Assembly: GCA_001599595.1 (NCBI GenBank)
Contig: BCHH01000001.1
Coordinates: 2,017,837 to 2,081,836, forward strand
DNA from: Beverwykella pulmonaria
Lineage: Eukaryota; Ascomycota; Dothideomycetes; Pleosporales; Melanommataceae
DNA: 64,000 bases
Direction: 5' to 3'
Shown here: piece by piece, positions 11,458 to 23,828 of the stretch
Position numbering within the stretch: position 1 is the stretch's first letter
Layout of the letters: each line of letters begins with the position of its first letter
Program-made: the position numbers and the translations under genes
Notes under the pieces: model-generated
What the model saw: the letters and a program-made list of their open reading frames with translations, nothing else
Database searches by the model: none
Told to the model about the DNA's origin: nothing

Positions 11458-13052
11458 CTACTCGAATCCTCTGAGTATCCTCGGAACGATTGGGGCGCTG
11501 ACGTGATAGTTGGTTGGCATTGCATCGGTGAAGGTCTCGGTCGTGATCCGGATGGAGGAGGGTGAGGGAAGGAGGATGGGAACGGAGCTGGAGCTGGAGG
11601 ATTCGGTAGAGTATGCGGGCGTTGCTTCTTTAGAGGTGGTAGAGAGGCGCGGGTGTGGATGGTACGAGGAGCTTGCGGGCGAAGTCTCGGATGAGCTGTA
11701 TGACGAGCTTTCGGAGGAACTGTATGATGTGCCAGTAGAAGAGCTGTGCCTTGAGCTCGTAGAAGATGTATTCATAGCATCTGTAGCTGTATTAATAGAC
11801 AAAATCGAGCTTGACGTAACTGGAGTAGCCGATGAGTACGAGTGTGGAGTCGAGTTGGACGTGTACGTGGTCGAATAACTCGTGACAGTAGTCTGCTTCG
11901 AAGAAGATGTAGTTGTTGTACTCTCTGACGTGCTTGAGCACGTATAGTTGCTGCTTCCACTTAAGCTGAGGGAAGAAGACGAAACTACACTCGTAGTATT
12001 CCAGGAGTAAGTCGACATAATAGTAATGGACAAAATGATGCTCGAAGTACTGTTGCTGACTAGGGTGCTCACGGCGTTATAAGTCGTTGTAAGAGTAATA
12101 TGAGTAATGGAAATACTGGGAATAATGTACGACGTCAAAGTAACGCACGAAGTCGTGCACGAGGCTCTGTTACTAACTATAGTGGATACGGCGCTATAAG
12201 TCGACGCTGGGGTCTCGTGGCATGGCGTGCTGGTATTGGCGACAATGGTCGCAGTTGAAACGAGTGCGGATGAGGAAATCGGCATGGTGCCACTACTCAA
12301 AAAAGTCGACGAGTATACAGACGCGGAGTTTGAATACGGCGACATCACAGTCGTCAGAGGTTGAGATTCAGACGCGGGTGTTTTCAGTGTCAGGGGATTA
12401 TTCTCACTGGAAAACTCGTGGGAACCGCATCCATGAACGTGCTTGTGGGTGTGGCGATCGAACTAGTAGGGGTTACCGGAGTGCACAAAGAGAGACCGAT
12501 TTGGTCAATGGGACAGATGGTAGGATGATTCCAAGGCTATGAAGTGGAAATGTGCACTGACCTGCCAGTAGTGTTGTGAACAGGCGAGGGCGTGATGACG
12601 ATAGTGCTGTAGAGTGCTCTGGTACTGCGAGCTTGGGTGCTGTAATTCTCCGATGTAGAGCTCAATATCGAGAATGGTGCTGTAAAAATCGGCGCCGTGG
12701 CGGTTAATGGAGCAGCAGAAAGCAAACTGTCGGTACGAGGAAACTCCGTACAAGGAGTGCTCTCAGCTCCCTGGGTAAAAAGGATGGTATGTCCAGACGA
12801 AGATTCATATCTTGGCTTTACAGGATTAAGAAGGCCGACTGGATAAGCATTGCATTAGTAGAAGGTCCGAAACCGCCCATATTAGAGATGGGAGATGGAT
12901 GAAGAAGCAGGGAATGAGTGAGCTTTGAGTGACGCATTGGTCTAAGAGAGATCTTAGGACATATGCAAGGGACGTAAGATCATACATGTGACTGGATCGG
13001 CGACAGAAAGAGCCAGCACGGTAGCTAGGGGTATCAACCCTTTGAGTTTCGT
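11458..13052 (-). CDS. Ser/Thr-rich secreted or wall-type protein, expected start codon ACG
   Basis: A three-exon model (12986-13052, 12562-12838, 11458-12406) keeps frame over 430 codons. Intron 1 (147 nt, GTATGA...CCAG) has a strong CTAATG branch site. Intron 2 (155 nt, GTCAGT...TCCAG) is less certain. Exon 1 encodes a signal-peptide-like segment, KLKGLIPLATVLALSVAD. The rest is dominated by Ser and Thr with scattered N-glycosylation sites and no catalytic domain, like fungal wall or mucin-like glycoproteins. No GPI signal is evident at the C-terminus (PRILRGFE). The codon where Met is expected, just before KLKG, is ACG, and no in-frame ATG lies upstream. Either the start has been lost, ACG is used as a near-cognate start, or a 5' exon was missed. 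A TATA element lies about 135 nt upstream. Confidence 0.5.
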
Positions 13053-13186
13053 GACGAAGAGTAGAGTGATGATTGCGTTCCAGCCGACGTGAAAATGGCC
13101 AAGCGAATGGAGGGAGAAACGAGAGAAATGCCTTGAGAGAAGAGACGTCTCATAGTGAAGAGACAGGCTGTCAGGTTGAGACTCTG

Positions 13187-13194
13187 TATTTATA
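13187..13194 (-). promoter_or_regulatory. TATA box-like element for the Ser/Thr-rich gene
   Basis: TATAAATA on the minus strand lies about 135 nt before the ACG codon that opens the Ser/Thr-rich frame. A C/T-rich leader follows, containing an out-of-frame ATG that starts a roughly 40-codon uORF (MRRLFSQG...). Confidence 0.45.
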
Positions 13195-15336
13195 TGTGAG
13201 TATCTGGGTGTCACTCCGCTGCACCCTCTGAAAGCCGGTGATGGCACACTTTCGGTGGAGAGAGCTTGACTATCACTACTACGCACTGATATGCAAGGCA
13301 GTAACTTGCTTTCCGCCTGCTGTGTCGATCCTTTCTATGGAGACGACTCTCCTTCCAAACTTTCCTTAACCGCATATGGAAGTCTTTCGAGCAGCGTTCG
13401 GCCACATGCACAAGGTCCCGCTTGTTGGTAGATACGAGGGGAGAGCTGTGACTGCGAGAAGGTAATAGGAAGATCGTCTTTGCGAGAGCCACTCATGTGG
13501 CTAGACCATGATACTACCTCTTAGATTGGTTGTGATCATAGTGCAACCAAAGAAAGCATTAGAAGAAGTTAGACCTTGGTAGCGACTGCAGGAACGAGGA
13601 TAGCTGCCATCTATGCACGCCTCACTTCAGCACGTCTTCGGTCGCCCATAATTCAAATCAATCAAAGCAACAAAGATCGACGATCTTATAGATGACGAAA
13701 TATTGAGCATGTCAAACCTTTTCGACATTAGGACTCACAGAAGATCACAATGCCTTTGCGATAGGTATAGCGATGTTGCGACAAATCAAGTGAGGCTGAA
13801 CAAGTTTGATGAGTTGTCGACAATGTTGCAGTTGAGCAAACATGGCCTGCTAGAAGGGCGGTGTGGTGACTTGACGCCCCTGTTCCGATGAGTTGGCGGA
13901 AAAAGAAAGTTATAGTGTGCGCGGAAGTCCCTGACCGCACGCGAGAACCTGCAACTAAATAGACTGACTACTTGGGCGCCTAGAAGTCACTGACTATTTT
14001 GACATCAAGAAGCTGGTGTGTTTCTTCAACGTTGAAGTGGTGTGGCCAGTTAGGCCGCTATCGGAACATGTCCGGAAGTATGCCAGAGGAGGTTGCGCAA
14101 GCTGTCAATATGATGCTATACGGCTGCAAGTTCCCGTTTCCCATAGGGCCGTCTAGGTCTTGCTGGTGCTGCGTGTGACTGTATAGACTGAGGTTGACTA
14201 GACTTACTTTGCACGCGTGCACTGGTGAAACCTCACCTTTCCGCGGCTGCTCAGCGATACCTTTTACCGTTCAACATGAGCTCCTCCTAGTATCCCACCG
14301 TTCAGTTAACTTGCACGATTGGCAGCTAGCCACTCCAAATTCCTCCGTTTTCCCACACTACACTCCGCTGCCGGTGCACACTGTTAGAGCATCACTAGCA
14401 CAGATAAATATCGGACCGTCTTTGGTATCATATTTATAGCCTCGCGCTATGTATGCCTTGCCTCGAGACGGTAAATTTCCTTTGGTGGAAGGCTGTATGA
14501 ACATGGTGTGTTCTGTGCAGACAAGAATTACAACCCAAAAGAGGCCTAAATAACGAGAGCAACCACATTCGTCACCGCCACGGGAACAACAACATCTAAA
14601 ATCTGAGCGGATACGGAGCACAATTTAATAGGTCGAAGAACCGTATCAAAGAGAAGAACAGAAGCAGTGATCGCAATTACCTCCGAGCACAGCCTAGGTT
14701 TTACACCAAAGGCGAGCATCGTTGGGTTAAACCATTACATATTAATTGTAATTAGTGATTCTGCTGACGTGAATTGCCATAAAGAGGATACGTTGGCAAT
14801 GGCAGGTAACCCAATTGTACAAATATCCAAAACCTTTGTTTTCCTTGGTCTGCCCAAAACTCCAACTGCCCAACCAGGAATTCGTTTACTTCATGACTCG
14901 AATCGAAAAGGAGGAAAACATGTCGCACCCCTGGAAGATGAATATGCACCAGAGTAGATCAAGGAGGTATATCCAGAGAGGACATAAGAATTCAGATCCA
15001 GCTAGAAATGAAATATGTGTGAGCACGGCATACCGGCCACATTTCAACTTATGAAGCTGAGATAACTTGGGCTAGCAAGTCGATGAAGAAGGACCACCGC
15101 GCTGACTTACAACACCCAGTCTATCAACCAAATTGTATATTCAACGCCTGAACGCCGGACAATGTGATCATAATATGATGGTGACCCAGCTCCCTAGTAA
15201 GTGGTCAGACCATATTTTCCCATGCTCTTTTCCAAATTCGTCCTGCGCTTAACACATTGACAGCTGATTGAATAAAAGTATATGAAATATAAGACTTTGC
15301 GGAAGCATGAAAAGTGTCAAGCTGTTGCATTCAATT
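13195..15336. other. Gene-poor intergenic region
   Basis: Only short open frames on both strands, with no domain, RNA gene or repeat that could be supported. Confidence 0.5.
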
Positions 15337-16842
15337 TCAGGCATCCCAAGCGTCAGCATTGATGAAGGCATCTTCAAACGAGTTTTCAGCAAACTCTTCT
15401 TGGTTATCTTGCTCGCCGTTGCCCTGAGCATACTCGGTCCCGTCAAAAACACTCGAGAATTCATAGCTTGCGGGTGAGAACATGATGGAAGACATCATTC
15501 CCTCCAAATTGGCCGATTGAGGGTTTGTTGATAGCGCGCTCTCCATGGCAGTTTCCACCTTGATCGGGGTCATAGCAAGAGCGGTTGTGCCGTTAGAAAC
15601 AACAGAGTCGGATGTTGACCTATCCTCGGTACACGACAGCTTGGAACCAACGTTCGGGTTATAAGTGTATTTTCCAAAGGGTTGTGGAAGGAACTCGCTG
15701 CCTGACATGAAGATCGGCGTGCGTGGGTCATTAGGGTCGAGAATAGAGCCTATGAACTGCTGTGACTCAGGTGGGAGGGACATAGAGAGCGGGTTCATGC
15801 TGAGAGCTTGGGAGCTTGAGGGCAAGTTCATTGTCATGAATGGGAACGAAGCCGATGGAGAATTGTCTTGTTGAAACTGAGACGGTGGGGATTCGTGTGC
15901 TGAGGGGGGTGTCGCTGACGAGCGGTTAGGGCTTTTTGAAGGAGACGCAGGCAACTGCTTAACAGTTTGGGTTGTCGATGCATCGGACAGCGAAGGGTGC
16001 GATTGATCATCTGCGGCTTGATACAACGACTGTTCGAGGGCTTGGGGTGGGAGGGATAACCGCCTCTGTTCATCTCCTAGAGGCGTACCAGCGGGAGCGA
16101 AATGTTGCTCAGAAGGTTTGAAGCTAGACATTTGTTGGGGCGTAGGAATCGAGGCTGAGCGCTGATGCGACTGAGGACGCGGCGGAATGGCATAAGGGGC
16201 CTGCCGGCGATAGCCTTGCTGAGGGTGTTGGAAACCCTGTTGATTAATAGGTGCAGTCGCTTGGTTGAATAACTGTGAAGTCTGACTGAACATGTGAGGA
16301 GGGAGCATCTGCTGTTGACCCATGAATGAGTTTTGCATGTGGGCGTTCTGCATCTGAGGATACGAGCCAGCGATGGGTGAACTCTGAAGGCCATAGCCAG
16401 TAAACGGAGGGCCGGCGTTGGCGTACTGCTGAAGGAATGCATTTCTCACCCCATGTTGGGTAGCGATGTAGTCGTGAAGCTTGCGGTTGAATTGCAGCGA
16501 CCCCGTGTGCAGATGAGCACTAAGGCGCTGATACTGCGTAGGGAGATCTTCGTCCTCCTCCTCGTACATCTCTTCGTTAATAACATCTTGCTCAGTCACG
16601 CGGAGGCCACGTCCAGTTCGCTTCTTATGGATTTCAGAAGCTCGACGCGCGGATTCAATTCGCGCCTCTAGACTGCGATCACTTCGTCGTGACGCTGCGA
16701 TGTACGCACTACGAGGGACAATCAGCAACGAGACATGTGACGATCAAAGGAGGGCAACGCACCGCTCCTGGTTCTCTTCGTGGGTTCGCTCGGTCTTGAC
16801 CGGCTTGATGCTGGTCGGCATGGCCCTGCGGTCTGCCGGCAT
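15337..16842 (-). CDS. Conserved fungal protein of unknown function, Gln/Pro/Ser-rich
   Basis: Two exons (16763-16842 and 15337-16708) with a 54-nt GTGCGT...CGTAG intron give 483 aa. The start MPADRRAMPTSIKPVK is chosen because splicing joins ...TERTHEENQER to AYIAASRRSDRSLEARIE without a break. The uninterrupted frame that begins MLIVPRS lacks this part. An internal Met (residue 8, MPTSIK) is an alternative start. Residues about 25-110 are charged and helical, then acidic (EEMYEEEDEDLP), and look like the conserved core. The remainder is low-complexity, Gln/Pro/Ser/Met-rich, with an acidic C-terminus ending in NADAWDA, suggestive of a nuclear regulatory protein. I recognise the N-terminal core as recurrent in ascomycete genomes but know no assigned function. 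Confidence 0.85.
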
Positions 16843-19800
16843 GATTGAGGCGGCTGATATTTAGATGCGGGTGACGGGCAACAGGTGGCGTGAGATGGCG
16901 GGGTCAACGCGATCCTTTCCGACATGGAACAACACGCTCGAGCGCAATTGATGTGGGAGGCCTTACAGGACGCGTCTGGAACAGTGGCGATAGAGGAGAG
17001 AAGGGAAGTGGAAAGAAGTGGCGACGGTTCTGGCTAAGACCTAATACCGGAGCAAAAGCCTAGGTGATGGGCCGAAAAGCAAAGCTAATCGAATTCTAGG
17101 GCACAGACACAGCGGAGGCCGAATGGAGGTTGACGTCGGGAAAAGTGGGAACGTGGCGTCGCGATGGGGATGTCGAATAGCGATGCAATTGTGGAAATAC
17201 CGGGGTGCGGCGATCGTGGGAGCTCGGCCTGCCGATGGACAAAGACAAGCGGCAGCTCAGCGGCCTCGAGATGAATGGCAGCGTCCAAGCGAGCAGGATT
17301 CGAGATGCAGCAACGAGATATAGGGCCGTGCAACTGGACACACGGACGACAGGTGCTCCGGCCGATCTGATATGTGGTGGCAATGATGAAAGCTGGTGGT
17401 GGTGGTAGTGAGGGGTGGTGAGGGGCGAGGCGACGGCTCGAATGGACGTGATAGCGCGGCGTGTCTGGTCTAATAACAAGGCAAGTGCCAGCAACGAGGA
17501 ACTGTGAGCCGCTTGGCTGAGGAAGGGAAACAAGTCTCGAAAAGAGATTCTGCGATGGGGCAAGGTGATCAATAAATACACTGCGGAGCGGAGAGGAACG
17601 CGCGAGAGGGTGACGTGCGGTTCTTCCTCCGCCCACGTCTCCACTCGCTATTCACGGATATCTAGATGCGCCGAACATTGAGGTGCTAGCCCGCGTCCCG
17701 CATGAGCTAGGTAGACCAAAACGCAACCCGCGCCCCTCAGCAAACTCCAAAAGGGCAGAGCAGAAGCAGTTAGCAGAACGGGGCTGCCGATCGAACAGCG
17801 CTAAGATCTGGTGGCACCCTGCTGCGTGATTGACGAGTGCACCCCGCGTGCTTCCCGCCCTCACCTCTACCACCTACGTCGGGCTGCTATCATAATTATC
17901 ATTAGCCTTGCAAGGAACACGCGCGGGAGACGCACCCGATGTGCAGCGCTGTGCAACCGCTGACAACCTGAAATGGCTGGGGCTTGGGCTTTGTTGCAAC
18001 CTTTTCTTCATCTTCAGAGAAGCTACCGCTCCTGTTTGTACTGACTGGCACCTGTTACTCTTATCGAGCGGTCCAATCTCCGAAAGGAGGGCTTCAGAGC
18101 ACGGCAGGGCTTCTTACAAAGGCGCAATTGCCTGTTGTGCTCTGCGGAATAGGGTGGGCCGCTAGAGGAATAGCCTCCGTTTGGCTACCGGTCTGCTAAC
18201 TGTCCGCTAGCTGTGGCCCCTCAGTTTTCTCCCATGGAAATGTCTTTAGTATTTCTATGTAACTCTAATAGCAGTCCTGCCGCTGAGCACTCTCGTTCTG
18301 GCGACAACTATCAGACAGGGGAGGACAGAGGATGTGTACATTACTAGAAATGACTCCTTACAACCACAAAGCCTCGGCAACATGTTGACCGCACAAAATG
18401 ATGGCCAAAGAGTTCAGATAAAGTGGACCCAGCAGGCATAACTGATCAGACCGATGAGGTTGCCAGATCGGAGCTATTCCCGATATGGTTGACTTGGCAT
18501 CTCGCCTATCTGGGATGCTGATATTGCTCCACGCACTCATCTGATTTCGCATCGTTTATGCCTGCACTGAGGCCGCTCAGGCCACAGATCGCACAGGATT
18601 GGGCAGGTGTTAGTCAAGCCGCTCCCGCGCTGCAAATGTTTCCCTCTGGCTTGACACCCTTGTGTCAGAATTCGGCTTCAACTAACTCCTCTCAGTGTCG
18701 CCGACCTCGTCGGCTGCAAGATGCGGCGCCTGACGCACTGAAATACAAATCCATGCTGTTGCGATGAGTGGTATTCATCCGTCAATATCACCCTCGTGTG
18801 AACAACGCCTCCAACACAACGTCACACAGGAATTTCGAGGCTGCTCCAGCTTTCGGTCCTGGCAGAGTACCGGGCAGCATCAACTCAGACACAAAACGGA
18901 GGGATATCGAGGTTGAACATATAGAAGATCCGTCCGCAACCACGTCAGCCTGGAGATGGAGGTCTGGTCACCGCCCATGTTATGTCTCAACCGTGAGCTG
19001 GCCGCCCATCGCATCACTGTTCCTGTGCATGGCGTCTTTCTCGCTCGCACATATTTGCGACTGGGCAACTGCCATGGCCTCTGGGCAAAACACTTCGGAT
19101 TCAGCACCTTCCTATCTCCACGGCTCTCATGGCCCTTGCTGTTCTCATTTCGTTAACCACGCGCTGCGAGGCGATTAATTTGGCACCTCCGCCAACTCCG
19201 CTGCCTGGCTACAAATTGATGTCAGGATTTTGGAAGCAACGGATTGAGACCCATCAAATAGCCCGCTACATCGATGCGACGGTGCTGTGCTACTTTGTTC
19301 CCGACTGCTTTGGCAAGGGCTCCTTCCCTCGTTTAGTGAGTTGGATATTTGGTAGCACAGCTAGCATACGAAAAGGCTGAGACACTCCACGCGCAACAAG
19401 CAGCACATAAACCTCCGATATTCCCGTGTGTAGTTGGCACTACTCTCTCGCCGAGTCCTCGCCGTTCCTCGGCTTACTTCCACCCTAGAAATTATGGATG
19501 CGTGATCGAAGAGTAGAATACATCAGAACCCCGCAGACCGTCACACTTTAGTTCCACAGACCCAGCTATAACGACAGTTAATCTCTACCGTTTACCCTAT
19601 CGAGATCCCCAATTCGCCCTGCTTCGGAATTGACTCCACTGCCGTATCTGATCATGCACCTAAGGTACCTTTGATTCGGGACTTTAGCCCTCTGCTCGAA
19701 GCCAAGTACAGTTAGTCAGGACGGACTTGGACTTGAATTTAACTTCACACGTCGCGAAGAGCATGACGTGCGAGCAGCATCTAAACATATTGGCCGGAAG

Positions 19801-20359
19801 AGCAAGATTCTAGATAAGAACAGCGATAACACTAATTCCCGCCGCAGCGAGTTGCAGTTGATGGTGATCAGCGAGCGTATGTTAGACAATAAGCCTCGAG
19901 GAGCGCAAGGATCCAGCAGCGCCCTTTCCACCGTACCACAATGTCGCTCAAGATTTGGAGGCCATGTGAACTCAATCGGTTCTTCCTGTTCCACCGTCTG
20001 AGAAAGTGCAGCCCCATCAGTGATAGTCCATTTGTCGCTAGCCTATTCATCAAGTTTGCTCGCCTAATATCAGCAAAGCCTTCAATAGGGCCAGAGAAAA
20101 GAGGATGGTACTCGCGACTGCTGTCTGAGAACTAGGTATCATACTTCGTGGCCGTCAGCTCTTCTCTCTTCTTTCTCAGCTTAGCTTTGATTAACGCTGA
20201 CGAACCTCATCCGCTTCACTTCTCTTCCGCCTCCGCTTCTGTTCCCGTAATACCACCATACGTTTTGAAATGTCTACTCTCTTCCGCCGCGGTGGTAGAA
20301 AGACAAATGATAGACATTCGAGGTCGTTCAACAGCACCTAGTCCCTTGCTGGCTATGGC
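16843..20359. other. Intergenic region including a long GC-rich leader
   Basis: The part nearest 16.8-17.7 kb is relatively GC-rich and is probably promoter and 5' UTR of the minus-strand gene that ends here. It contains two long frames that overlap each other in different registers (about 17085-17644), which argues against coding. Between 17.7 and 20.3 kb nothing recognisable was found. Confidence 0.5.
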
Positions 20360-20921
20360 TTATAATCCGTTGTGTTTATTTGCCAGCTGCTGGTATCTCT
20401 CATGTTCTACGAGCACAATCGGAAGTCGAGTTGCGGCTACCTGCATTGTATTAAGCCACATGTCCAACTCGTGCTCGAATCTCTCTGGTTGTGAGTCGAG
20501 TCATTTGCATATCTATTGCCTCACTCAGTAGCCCCTGTATTTTTGCTGTGCGCAGAACCGGCACGAGCATGAGGATGCAATGCGCGATCGGCCGGTGGTG
20601 ACAGTCCTGTACCTCCTATGCTCGCTCTCATACCCTGTTGTGATCTTCGTCAGCTTGCTTATAAGAGATAAACGCAGGCCAGTGTGATAACACAACATCT
20701 GTATGCTTCATATGCGGCGCAGGAGCTTCCGGTGTGATTGCTTGCATTAGAATACACTCCAACCATCTTCTACTGAACTCTTCCGTCTGCATTTCTTCAC
20801 GGCACGCGAACAGGTGCTTTATCGTCTTGGGCATTCCGTTATACGTCGTACAGTTCCAATTACCGCTTCCCCCATGTTTGCCTCTTGGTTTTGGGTAGGA
20901 AGTCGGGAGATGAGACAACAT
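20360..20921 (-). CDS. Possible small two-exon gene, unknown function
   Basis: Exons 20634-20921 and 20360-20482 are joined by a 150-nt GTATGA...AG intron with a TGAC branch-like site, giving 136 aa. Exon 1 starts with ATG (MLSHLPTSYPKPRGKHGG) and exon 2 continues in frame as RFEHELDMWLNTMQVAATRL to a TAA. The composition is protein-like: charged helical stretches such as EEFSRRWLECILMQ and few rare residues. I recognise no domain. It could be a fragment of a larger decayed gene. Expression data or conservation would be needed to accept it. Confidence 0.3.
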
Positions 20922-21605
20922 GACAAAGGAACCCGCGTTGACTCCTCACCGCCATCTCGAGGCCTTTTATTTTGTGTCCGACTGTCAAGATATGGCTAAA
21001 GATATCACCTGGCAACGCCTTTTATCGCCACCACCGCCCAACGTTTAGCTGCGTGAGCCCACGTACTCAATGCCACTCCACCTGCGGTGAATCCCGAGCT
21101 ATTTTCTCGTCGTTGAGGATCCTCACCGCCTCTACGCACGCTGGTGAAGCCTCGCCGCAAACTTGACAACCTCGAGCATTTCCAACCCTGTTCAAGCCTT
21201 CTGATACAGATACTTAGACCACGTTTTCAGCCGACATGCAAGATTTACGTTCGAAACGTGAGCCTAATGACTAAACACTACCACGCCACTGCGATGAAAG
21301 AAAGGTTAATAACAAAATGATGAGAGACAAAACAATCGGCGCTCTCCTCTGCTTCCTATCTTTGACGATAGGCATTTCTTTATGTGTCCTCTCTCTAAAA
21401 CCCCATTTCCTCCACCCATGGATGGGTGTCTGATGATGACGAGTGTATATTCGAATTCATAATTTTTGCGCTAGGGTATATTTTGGTCGTTGAGATAACA
21501 GAAAGCGTTAAATGAGAATATATAACTTAGGCTACTCGACTTGGGACCGTGATACCTGAATACACGATATGACCGTGTAGCTTAAGCCTCATCAAAACTA
21601 TGCTT
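20922..21605. other. Intergenic, downstream of the flavin monooxygenase
   Basis: No coding frame or RNA gene is supported. AT-rich sequence near 21430-21600 is likely the 3' UTR and terminator of the minus-strand monooxygenase. Confidence 0.5.
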
Positions 21606-23828
21606 CTAGACGTCTTTCTTTCCCTCCCTTCTTCCGTCCCCACTCCTCTCCCACTCCCTCACCAACCCCCTATAATCCTCCGGTCCATACCCGTTAAAGC
21701 ATTCTCTTGCCCAATTCCTCCCTCCCCAGGACCCTTTCCTCTTCCCCTCAATGCCCAAATCCTTGCACAACAAATCAAAATATGGCAACGAATCAAACAC
21801 CAAATCTGGGAACTTATTCCCATATCCCATGGCATTCCTCAAAACACAATATTGTGTATCGCGGTACGTTTCATATTCGATTTTCTCCGGCGATAAGTTT
21901 GGGAGCGTGAGTGTACCGTCGAAGTATGCGGTCAGCCAGAGGGATTGCAGGTATGCACATGACGCGTTTCCGAGGGACATCAGGGCGCCGGCGAAGCCGA
22001 TAGAGCGGCGGTGGAGATCAGAAGGCGGGACGAGGAAGCGGTGGAGGCGGTAGGGTTGCTGGTTGCTATCAATGCTTTGGGTGTGTCTGAGGGATGCCTC
22101 CGGGTGGTGGAGCCTGCTGGTATCTCTTTGTTTGAGATAAGGGAAGTTTGTGTAGAGTTCCTTTTCCGCTTTTTTCACGAGAGCTGCGGCGCTGGGGTCA
22201 GGGCTGTTGGTGGTAGGCAGGCCGAGGGCTTTTTCGAGACCGGGGGGACGGAAAGTTAGAGAGGTGCAGTGTTTCCAACCTGTGGCGCAGACTACGGCGT
22301 CCACTCGCAGTCTTGTGCCGTCTTTGAGCACTACCTCTTTTCCCTCGCTAAAATGGTCTACTTCATCGATGATGATCCTAATTCTGCCTTCCCGCACCAA
22401 GTCGAAGAAATCAGTGGGATAGTTGAGAATACTCAGCGCATTCCCTACCTCAAACGCATCTCTCCATGGTCTTAACTTCTTCGTTTCGGGATGCTCGTTC
22501 AGTTTATTCAACTGCACGACGTCGTCTCCCAAGATCCCCCAAAATGCCGCACATATCTTGCGTCCCAACCACGTCCCATGCATGAATTTGCGTATCAGGC
22601 CCTCGAAGCCCGATGTCTCGGCCCAAGGACACGGCGACATAAACCCAAAGAATCGCGTGAAGACGAGCTTCTCGAGCCAGAGACCTAAAGGCGTGACATA
22701 TGGCGGCGACATCCAGACTGGTCCGTTACCTGAGGGTCGGATCAGCATTGTGGCTATTGAGGAGGGTTGCGTAGCGCACGCATAGGCGATGTCCCATGCT
22801 GATTTCCCGGCGCCAATGACGAGGAGGTGGGTTTCGGGTTTGACGATAGAGGGGTAGTAAGACGGAAAGTCGTTGGAGTGAATCACTGGGGGCGAGAAAT
22901 TGGGGGATGTGGGGTATTGGGGAATGGAAGGCTGGTTGGTGAGGCCAGTTGAGAGGATGAGTTTGGCGGTCTTGATCTTGAATGTCGATGGAGCGGTTGG
23001 AGAAGGAGATATGGATGTGGATGTGGAAAGGCAGTGTAACACCCAACCTTCATCAACCTGCTCCACGACCTCGACCTTCGTGTTCAATCTTACATAATCC
23101 TTAATACCATTCTCTTCAACCATAGCATCCAGGTACTCGGCTACTTTTGCTGCAGGAACGTGTTCGCCTTTGTTCACTCCAAATTTCCCTTCGTTCATGG
23201 GATAGTCGGGGTTCTCGTACATGCCCCAGAGGTTGTTCGTCTTCAGGCCTGGAAATATACGCGAGGGTGCCCAGGGTCCGCCGACTGACGACGCGGAGTC
23301 GACTATCAGGATCCGGGATTTGGGGTGTAGACGGTGGTAGGTGGTAGCGGCTGTGATGCCGTAGAAGCCTACCGTAAAGGGTGAGATGTGTTTGGGTGAG
23401 ATGTGTTTGGGTGAGATGTGTTTGGGTGAGATGTGTTTGGGTGAGATGTGTTTGGGTGAGATGTGTTTGGGTGAGATGTGTTTGGGTGAGATGTGTTTGG
23501 GTGAGATGTGTTTGGGTGAGATGTGTTTGGGTGAGATGTGTTTGGGTGAGATGTGTTTGGGTGAGATGTGTTTGGGTGAGATGTGTTTAGGTAAGAGGGT
23601 CAATATGATGAATGGAACCTAATGAAAGCTTGTACACATTGCCTCCTTGCTCGCGGATGAGCAGAAGAAATTGGAAGAAGTAGAAGAAGGGAGTGGTGAT
23701 GTGAAGATGCCCCCTAATGATGAATCACAACAAATATCTCCTTCAAAGCATATATCGCCCAAATGATAAGACTCATCGCCAAAAGCTCACGTACCGGCAC
23801 CCACAACGACCAACTCTACATCTTCCAT
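21606..23828 (-). CDS. Flavin-containing monooxygenase (FMO-like)
   Basis: Exon 1 (23795-23828, 34 nt) encodes MEDVELVVVGA plus one base. Exon 2 (21606-23368) begins inside the next Gly, so splicing restores VVVGAGFYGITAA, a perfect GxGxxG FAD-binding motif at residues 10-15; total 598 aa. The 426-nt intron (GTACGT...GGTAG) contains a 14-copy minisatellite. NADPH-binding VIGAGKSAWDIA lies near residue 200. An FMO-signature-like stretch VIHSNDFPSYY precedes it, and the C-terminal VVCATGWKHC (near 371) fits the ATG(W/D) motif of flavoprotein monooxygenases. The enzyme would oxygenate a soft nucleophile using NADPH and O2; the substrate is unknown. No biosynthetic neighbours are nearby. The unspliced frame starts at a TTG and reads the repeat as protein, which I reject. 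Confidence 0.88.
23381..23590. repeat. 15-bp minisatellite, 14 copies, inside FMO intron 1
   Basis: Unit GTGAGATGTGTTTGG (plus strand) is repeated 13 times without change, and a 14th copy has one G-to-A change. On the minus (sense) strand each unit carries CTCAC, similar to an intron branch site. The array lies between the FMO 5' splice site (23794) and 3' splice site (23369), ending about 12 nt from the acceptor. Because 15 is a multiple of three and no stop arises, every unit reads KHISP on the minus strand. Confidence 0.95.

Noticed and set aside
17085..17644. Two overlapping 182-183-codon minus-strand frames
   Set aside because: They overlap each other in different registers, have Arg/Pro/Ser-biased low-quality composition, and lie in the GC-rich upstream region of the 483-aa gene. 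No domain.
23381..23590. CRISPR-like array
   Set aside because: Units are directly adjacent with no spacers, and the genome is eukaryotic. This is a minisatellite.
23381..23603. N-terminal KHISP repeat domain of the monooxygenase (or plus-strand MCLGE repeat protein)
   Set aside because: The minus frame opens at TTG with no ATG, lacks the first half of the FAD motif, and lies between good splice sites. Open frames in several registers simply follow from a 15-bp unit.
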